From NCBI GenBank assembly GCA_022650485.1, contig JALCPP010000008.1, positions 99,154-163,153 on the forward strand: a DNA stretch of 64,000 bases, read 5' to 3'. The translations under genes were made by a program, and so were the position numbers. This stretch comes from Oscillospiraceae bacterium (GTDB lineage Bacteria > Bacillota > Clostridia > Oscillospirales > Acutalibacteraceae). The notes below the pieces were generated by a model. The model saw only the letters and a list, made by a program, of their open reading frames with translations, made no database searches and had not been told where the DNA came from. Below are positions 59,086 to 64,000 of this stretch, in pieces. The stretch's first letter is position 1; each line of letters begins with the position of its first letter.

Positions 59086-59361
59086 TTAGTCGATTAATTC
59101 TTCCCCGAAACCGCCCTGAATGGCATCAACAATCTTTTTCAGGGACTCTTTTTCGTCTTCCCCGTCGCATTTTATTTCAATTTCAGTACCGGCTTTAATG
59201 GCTGCGCTCATCAGCATCAGAACGCTTTTGGGGTTGACCTGGCCGTTTGGGTGGACGATGGTGATGTTGCAGGAGCATTTCGAGCAAATATCTGCAAGCT
59301 CGGATGCCGGACGCAGATGAAGCCCGGTTACGTTGCGAACTTTGACTTTTTCGGATACCAT
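59086..59361 (-). CDS. HPr-family phosphocarrier protein
   Basis: This 91-residue HPr has the active-site His15-type motif TGLHLRPASELAD and the regulatory serine motif NPKSVLMLMSAAI (Ser46 equivalent), both intact, so it can accept phosphate from enzyme I and be phosphorylated by HPr kinase. It is not a Crh (which lacks the histidine). Encoded in the ula-like operon close to an enzyme I gene (ptsI), separated by araD. GGAGAAAAATAG precedes the ATG. Confidence 0.93.
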   Translation of the reverse strand: MVSEKVKVRNVTGLHLRPASELADICSKCSCNITIVHPNGQVNPKSVLMLMSAAIKAGTEIEIKCDGEDEKESLKKIVDAIQGGFGEELID

Positions 59362-59416
59362 ATCTATTTTTCTCCTTCATTCCGGTCGGTTAAACCGGCA
59401 GCTTATTAAACAATCT

Positions 59417-60121
59417 TTATTTTTGCCCGTAATAGGCGCCAGGGCCGTGTTTACGGTAGTAATGTTTATCAATCATGTACTGTGGTGCCGGCAGGCACTT
59501 TGGGTTGATGGATTCTGTGTTGGCTGCCATTTTCGCGACTTCTTCCAGAACGACGGCATTATAAACCGCTTTTGCCGCGTTTTCACCCCATGTAAACGGC
59601 CCGTGGTGTGCGCAGAGCATGGCGGGAACCGCCAGTACGTCAATTCCTTTCGCGGCGCGCTCTTTCAACAGGTCAGACATGACAACGCCCGTGTTGCGTT
59701 CATAGGCCTCTTCAATTTCTTCATGGGTCAGCGGACGCGCGCACGGAATTTCGCCGAAGAAATAGTCGGCCTGTGTCGTGCCGTAACAGGGAATGGAACG
59801 CGCGGCCTGCGCCCAGGAAGCTGCCCAGACAGAGTGGGTGTGTACAATTCCGCCAATCTGTGGAAAATCACGGTAAAGCACCACGTGAGTGGCGGTATCG
59901 GAGGAAGGCCGGTATTTGCCTTCCACCACATTTCCCTGCAAATCGACGATGACCATATCCTCCGGTGTCAGGCTGTCGTATTCCACACCGCTGGGCTTAA
60001 TGGCAAACAGACCGGTGGAACGGTCAATTCCGCTAACATTACCCCAGGTATAGGTAATAAGACCGCGCTTTGGAAGCTCAAGATTGGCTTCCCATACTTC
60101 ACGTTTTAGTTCTTCTAACAT
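59417..60121 (-). CDS. ulaF: L-ribulose-5-phosphate 4-epimerase
   Basis: This 234-residue class II aldolase-fold epimerase has metal ligands His in VHTHSVWAAS (HTH) and CAHHGPFTWG, the conserved KPSGVEY, and GTTQADYF. It belongs to the AraD/UlaF/SgbE group, which interconverts L-ribulose-5-phosphate and D-xylulose-5-phosphate, the last step of L-ascorbate catabolism before the pentose phosphate pathway. I name it ulaF from its neighbours (ulaG, ulaE); by sequence alone it could equally be araD. The ATG follows GGGGAAATA. Confidence 0.92.
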   Translation of the reverse strand: MLEELKREVWEANLELPKRGLITYTWGNVSGIDRSTGLFAIKPSGVEYDSLTPEDMVIVDLQGNVVEGKYRPSSDTATHVVLYRDFPQIGGIVHTHSVWAASWAQAARSIPCYGTTQADYFFGEIPCARPLTHEEIEEAYERNTGVVMSDLLKERAAKGIDVLAVPAMLCAHHGPFTWGENAAKAVYNAVVLEEVAKMAANTESINPKCLPAPQYMIDKHYYRKHGPGAYYGQK

Positions 60122-60139
60122 ATTATTTCCCCTTTTACA

Positions 60140-61825
60140 CTAATTGTCAAGGGCAGACTTAATCTCTTTCGCGTGCCTTAACTGCAGAATCTCCTGCGCA
60201 TGTTTCTGCTCATCATTGTAGTTCATGCTGCGCAGAGCCGCCTTGATTCTGGGAGTGTCGGAGGCGGACATGCTGAACTCGTCCAGCCCCAGCCCCAGCA
60301 GAAGTTTTGTTGAGCGGCGGTCCCCGGCAAATTCCCCGCACATGCCGACTTCGATTCCGGCTTTGTGTCCCGCTTTAATAATGTGAGAAATCGCCCGGAT
60401 GACGGCGGGGTAAAACGGGTCGTACAAATCGCGGATTTCCTGGTTTCCACGGTCCACCGCCAGGGTGTACTGGGTGAGGTCGTTGGTGCCGATGCTGAAA
60501 AAGTCCATCATCTGGGCAAACTCGTCCGCGCAGAAGACCGCGGCCGGGGTTTCCATCATCATGCCGACCTGAATTTTATCGTCAAATGGAATCTGCTCAC
60601 GGGTCAGTTCCTGTTTAACCTGCCTAATCAGTTCCAGCGCGCTTTCCGCTTCTTCCAGTGAGATTAGCATGGGAAGCATGATGCGGAGCGGGCCGTAGTG
60701 GCTGGCGCGCAGGATTGCCCGGATTTGTGTTCTGAAAATATCCGGATTTTTCAGGCAGAACCGGATGGCACGCAGACCGAGAAACGGGTTTTGTTCCGGT
60801 TTAAATTGAAAGTAGCTCAGTTCTTTGTCCCCGCCGATGTCGAGCGTGCGGATGATAATTTCGTGGCCCAGCGTTTCGACGGCTTTGCGATATACTTCAA
60901 ACTGTTCCTCTTCGGTTGGAAAATGGCTGTTTTCCATATACAGGAATTCCGTGCGGAACAGTCCAACGCCGTCCACGCGGAGAGAGACCGCCTGCTCAAT
61001 ATCCTTCAGACTGCCAACATTCGCGTAAACTTTGAGCTGACGGTTGTCTTTTGTGACCGTCGGCAGACCGGCATCGGCCAGATATGCCGCGTTTTCTTCT
61101 TCCAGCTTCTTTTTCTTTGCCGAAAAGTTCTTTGCAAAGTCCGGTTCCGGGTCGACATAAATTTCTCCGGTTCCGGCGTCCATTACGACATGGCTGTCTT
61201 CTTTCACAAGGTCCAAAATGCCCGTGGCGCCCACAAGAGCCGGAATGTTCAGGCTTTTGGCCATAATGCTGACATGCGACGTTACGCCGCCTTCTTCCGT
61301 AATGAATCCAAGTACGAGGTCTTGATTCAACCGGGCCGTGTCGGAAGGGACCAGGTTGCGCGCGATAATTACGGAAGGCGTTTTCAGAGCGGCGAATTTG
61401 TCTGCACAGCGATTCTGCAGGCAGGCGAGCAGCTGGTCTCCCACATCTGTAATATCTGCCGCGCGCTCTTTCATGTAAGGGTCGTCCATACTCTGGAAGA
61501 TGCAGCGGAGTTCCTCAATGGAGGCTTCACTTGCCTGTTCTGCGTTTATGTGCTGTTCACGGATTTTGTGTTTTACAGCATCATGCAGAGTAAAGTCTTT
61601 GATGATGGAAACGTGACCCGCAAAAATCTTGTTGTTCTGCGCAAGAAGGGACAGATCTTGCGCAACTTTTTCAGCGGCAGTTTCAAACCGCTGGATCTCG
61701 CTCTCTATTTTTGCTTCGGTTTCCGCTTTTGCGTCTGAAACGGTGGTGTATTCTTCCGGAACCAGAAAAACAGGTCCAATGGCAATGCCGTGTGAAAAGA
61801 CCTTGGAAACAATCAGTTCTTTCAT
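60140..61825 (-). CDS. ptsI: Phosphoenolpyruvate-protein phosphotransferase (PTS enzyme I)
   Basis: This 561-residue protein from ATG 61825, preceded by TTTTTGGGGGAAAT; an in-frame upstream extension lacks a ribosome site. The N-terminal phosphorylation histidine is in EEGGVTSHVSIMAKSL, the HPr-binding domain precedes it, and the C-terminal PEP-binding domain has RTLDIGGDKEL, GTNDLTQYTLAVDRGN and the catalytic Cys in GMCGEFAGD. Length is close to the usual 570. It passes phosphate from PEP to HPr. An operon-borne copy beside HPr in an ascorbate-type cluster is unusual. Confidence 0.95.
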   Translation of the reverse strand: MKELIVSKVFSHGIAIGPVFLVPEEYTTVSDAKAETEAKIESEIQRFETAAEKVAQDLSLLAQNNKIFAGHVSIIKDFTLHDAVKHKIREQHINAEQASEASIEELRCIFQSMDDPYMKERAADITDVGDQLLACLQNRCADKFAALKTPSVIIARNLVPSDTARLNQDLVLGFITEEGGVTSHVSIMAKSLNIPALVGATGILDLVKEDSHVVMDAGTGEIYVDPEPDFAKNFSAKKKKLEEENAAYLADAGLPTVTKDNRQLKVYANVGSLKDIEQAVSLRVDGVGLFRTEFLYMENSHFPTEEEQFEVYRKAVETLGHEIIIRTLDIGGDKELSYFQFKPEQNPFLGLRAIRFCLKNPDIFRTQIRAILRASHYGPLRIMLPMLISLEEAESALELIRQVKQELTREQIPFDDKIQVGMMMETPAAVFCADEFAQMMDFFSIGTNDLTQYTLAVDRGNQEIRDLYDPFYPAVIRAISHIIKAGHKAGIEVGMCGEFAGDRRSTKLLLGLGLDEFSMSASDTPRIKAALRSMNYNDEQKHAQEILQLRHAKEIKSALDN

Positions 61826-61930
61826 ATTTCCCCCAAAAATGTTGCCGGGCAAGATGTGCGCGGCAGGAATTGCTTGATAGAAAAATGGCTGTACCTGAGA
61901 AAACCTTGGGCCCAGCACATTTTTACAAAT

Positions 61931-62989
61931 TTACAGGACGGAGCGGAACGGCACGTTCGGCTCGTGAGTGAAGCAGTCTTCGAATCCTCTGCGATAATGG
62001 AACTGCAGCTTCTCTTTGTCATCCGGATAAACAAATTTTCCGCCGACATCCCAAATGAACGGTGTAAACTGATACTGCAGAACATTCTTCTTATAATTGT
62101 ATACGTTAAGGATTTCCAGCGGATCAGCCTTAAAGTTGGTCCAGACATCGTAATGAACCGGGATGACAACTTTGCAGCGCAGAGCTTCTGCCATGCGCAG
62201 AATGTCAACGCTGGTCATTTTATCCTGACAGCCGGCCGGATTTTCACCGAAAGAACCGAGGGCCACGTCGATGTCATAATCTTTGCCGTGTTTGGCATAG
62301 TAGACCGAGTAATGGGAATCTCCGCTGTGATAGATGGTGCCCGCGGGGGTTTTAATCAAATAGTTGACTGCTTTCTCGTCCAGGTCGTTCGGGCAGGTGT
62401 TGCGCACATCTTTGTCTGTTGTTACAATGCAGGTGCGGTCAAAAGAATCCAGAACCGTAATTTCCGTGGTGCCGACGCGAATCACGTCACCCGGCTTTAC
62501 CACTTTGCAGCGCTCTTCCGGAACTCCGTATGACAGCCATTTTTTTACGCTTTCCTTCGGGCCGATAAACGGGACGTCCGGTTTGCAGTTTTTCAGAACG
62601 GCAGTCGCAAAGAACGGATCAATATGGTCGTTGTGATAATGGGTTGACAGAACGGCATCAACTTTTGTGACGGCGAACGGATCATACACAATCGGTGCCG
62701 CGCGCAGGTTGGGTTGTGTCATGCGGCCGCCTGTCATATTTGCCATCTGATGGTAGTCGTCCATGAATTTCTTTTTCTTGGTTCTTTTGCCGTTGCCGAA
62801 CCACAAATCCACAGCGATGTTGGTGTCGTCTTCCGTTTTTACCCAAATTCCGGTGCAGCCGATCCACCACATTGCAAATGTACCCGGTTTTACGACGGTT
62901 TCGTCGATTTCTTCATTCAGCCAGGTGCCCCATTCCGGAAAAGCGCCCATAATCCAGCTTTCGCGGGTGATATCATTGACGTTTGGCAT
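61931..62989 (-). CDS. ulaG: L-ascorbate-6-phosphate lactonase UlaG
   Basis: This 352-residue metallo-beta-lactamase-fold lactonase matches E. coli UlaG (354) from the N terminus ([20 protein letters not shown]) through [11 protein letters not shown] and the metal motif [11 protein letters not shown] (HxHxDH). Later CYN-type blocks and [27 protein letters not shown] and KVVIPVHYD are also present. It hydrolyses L-ascorbate 6-phosphate to 3-keto-L-gulonate 6-phosphate. Its presence shows the operon serves L-ascorbate or a close analogue. GGAGGAAAC precedes the ATG. Confidence 0.95.
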   Translation of the reverse strand: MPNVNDITRESWIMGAFPEWGTWLNEEIDETVVKPGTFAMWWIGCTGIWVKTEDDTNIAVDLWFGNGKRTKKKKFMDDYHQMANMTGGRMTQPNLRAAPIVYDPFAVTKVDAVLSTHYHNDHIDPFFATAVLKNCKPDVPFIGPKESVKKWLSYGVPEERCKVVKPGDVIRVGTTEITVLDSFDRTCIVTTDKDVRNTCPNDLDEKAVNYLIKTPAGTIYHSGDSHYSVYYAKHGKDYDIDVALGSFGENPAGCQDKMTSVDILRMAEALRCKVVIPVHYDVWTNFKADPLEILNVYNYKKNVLQYQFTPFIWDVGGKFVYPDDKEKLQFHYRRGFEDCFTHEPNVPFRSVL

Positions 62990-63033
62990 TTTGTTTCCTC
63001 CTAAAAATCAGTTAGATTGTGAGACCGGGTTCA

Positions 63034-64000
63034 TCAGGCTTCCACCGTGTAAAGTGCAACTTCGTCCGTTTCTCGGTTGGCGGAAATGATTCGGTCTTTT
63101 CCTTCATAGGAATATACCCACACGTTGGTGGGTCCGCGGTCATGATCGACGGTTTCTATTTCATACTGCTGTGTTTCGTTGTTGTAGTACACGCGGAGCA
63201 GGTTGCGCTCTCCTTTGCGGTGCCCTACCAGAGCACACGGCGTTCCATTCAGACTGCCGCTCCAGATGGCATGCAGAAACGGGAACTGCTGCGCAAACTG
63301 AAATGCCGGTTGGTAAACGCCGGCATCGTCCAGCCGGAAAATAGAAATTTCTTCTCCGTGAAAAGGTGAAAGGGTTAAAAGCTCCGGCTTGCCGTCACCG
63401 TCGAAATCAGCCTGGCAGATATCGCTGACGGGTTTCTGAAGAATGCGGCGGATTTCCCACTCTGCTTCCGGTTTGACCGGCGGTTCAAACCGGAATACGC
63501 CTTCGTCGGTGGAAACCAGTGCATAGCTTTTATCCGGTGCGGTGTAATAGCCGTGATTTTTGAGCTGATTTTCGCGCAGAATCTTTACGGAAAGCTGATG
63601 GTCTTTATCATAAGAATCAAGATTTTCGGGTAGGCAGGCAGCAAAAATCTTGCCGGGGGAACGCCAGTCTTCCTTGTACTCGCAGGCACTTTTAATTGTG
63701 CAGGCCAGCAGCCAGTAACGGCCGTCTTTTGCCCGAATCAGACCAAAACGGTGGACGTAAGGCAGGTCACACAAAGTTTTTACCTGCCAGGTGCCGTCGG
63801 ACTGTTTGGTGCAGGTTACGATGCGCGCGTCATCTCCGCCGCAGTTTGGAGAGTAGAATTCCTGTGTGGCCAGGAATTGGTCTTTGCGCCCGGGGACTTG
63901 AACCATCGTCATCACGCCGCCGGGTCCTTCCCATACCGTTTCCATCGGGGAACCGTCCAGCGCAAACCGCCGGCAGGGACCTTCTTTTTCTGTGCCGATC
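63034..64000 (-). CDS. FG-GAP/VCBS-repeat-like protein (partial, runs off the right edge)
   Basis: The frame continues without a stop from the stop codon at 63034 to the end of the window; an internal ATG at 63945 is not the start. The visible ~320 residues are beta-rich with repeated segments such as QADFDGDGKPELLTLSP and IWSGSLNGTPCALVGHRKG, the pattern of FG-GAP/VCBS propeller repeats. The protein may bind or sense a ligand; no known catalytic motif was seen. It is directly upstream of ulaG in the same orientation and so belongs to the operon. Confidence 0.7.
   Translation of the reverse strand, partial: IGTEKEGPCRRFALDGSPMETVWEGPGGVMTMVQVPGRKDQFLATQEFYSPNCGGDDARIVTCTKQSDGTWQVKTLCDLPYVHRFGLIRAKDGRYWLLACTIKSACEYKEDWRSPGKIFAACLPENLDSYDKDHQLSVKILRENQLKNHGYYTAPDKSYALVSTDEGVFRFEPPVKPEAEWEIRRILQKPVSDICQADFDGDGKPELLTLSPFHGEEISIFRLDDAGVYQPAFQFAQQFPFLHAIWSGSLNGTPCALVGHRKGERNLLRVYYNNETQQYEIETVDHDRGPTNVWVYSYEGKDRIISANRETDEVALYTVEA

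Noticed and set aside
60698..61738. A 346-codon open frame on the plus strand
   Set aside because: It is antisense to the enzyme I gene, a frame mirrored from the codon bias of the real gene; composition rich in Phe/Arg/Cys and no family resemblance.
63945..63945. ATG at 63943-63945 as the start of the propeller-like gene
   Set aside because: The frame is open upstream to the window edge and the residues there continue a plausible sequence; no ribosome site precedes the ATG.

Overview
The window reads as chromosomal DNA of an anaerobic low-to-mid G+C Gram-positive bacterium of the class Clostridia, probably Oscillospiraceae/Ruminococcaceae-like (Caproiciproducens or Ethanoligenens relatives are a guess). 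The signs are strong AGGAGG ribosome sites, TTG/GTG starts, TTGACA-17-TATAAT promoters, a DnaD/DnaI-type replication pair, a PASTA protein, a secondary alcohol dehydrogenase very like that of Thermoanaerobacter, and housekeeping genes of clostridial type. No phage, insertion sequence, CRISPR array or rRNA was seen. There is one tRNA, tRNA-Gly(GCC).

Layout. 1-8196 (+) is one operon: the end of an oligopeptide-binding protein, a complete Dpp/Opp-type transporter (two permeases, two ATPases), an L-Ala-D/L-Glu epimerase-like enolase-superfamily enzyme, a class C beta-lactamase-fold serine hydrolase and a transglutaminase-fold protein. Together they suggest uptake and processing of (cell-wall) peptides. 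8274-9379 (-) holds a DUF1232 membrane protein and a TSUP permease. 9687-11381 (+) encodes a zinc-ribbon/pseudokinase/PASTA membrane protein. 11505-16133 is a two-component system divergent from a three-gene lantibiotic-immunity-like ABC exporter. 16213-20289 (-) carries an amidohydrolase, the rpsF-ssb-rpsR operon with a structured leader, galU and a RING/zinc-ribbon membrane protein. 20503-26769 is a core block: prfB without the usual frameshift, dnaD/dnaI-like genes, tRNA-Gly, typA and a 3'-5' exonuclease.

26990-37547 (-) is a catabolic island: tripartite tricarboxylate transporter genes (tctC, tctA, tctB), a D-2-hydroxyacid dehydrogenase, a DapA-family aldolase, a PdxA2-like dehydrogenase, an iron alcohol dehydrogenase and a DUF1537 acid-sugar kinase, preceded by a PrpR-type regulator whose AAA+ domain has lost its sigma-54 features. 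The kinase/PdxA2 pair points to four-carbon sugar acids such as D-threonate or D-erythronate. 37836-46346 holds a zinc secondary alcohol dehydrogenase, a YfiH-family protein with a radical SAM activase-like protein, a HlyIII protein, a lipoprotein polysaccharide deacetylase, a P-type ATPase and an O-antigen-ligase-like membrane protein.

46732-55733 (+) is a DeoR/GlpR-type regulator followed by an ATPase-less ABC uptake system whose binding protein resembles UgpB, a HAD phosphatase and a 1326-residue secreted metallophosphoesterase; I read it as a candidate organophosphate scavenging system. After an SMR transporter, 56329-64000 (-) is an L-ascorbate-type operon (UlaG, UlaF/AraD, UlaE, DeoR, HAD) that carries its own HPr and PTS enzyme I. 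Its first gene runs off the right edge of the window.

Most gene identities rest on recognisable motifs. Substrates of transporters and pathways, and all operator calls, are inference.
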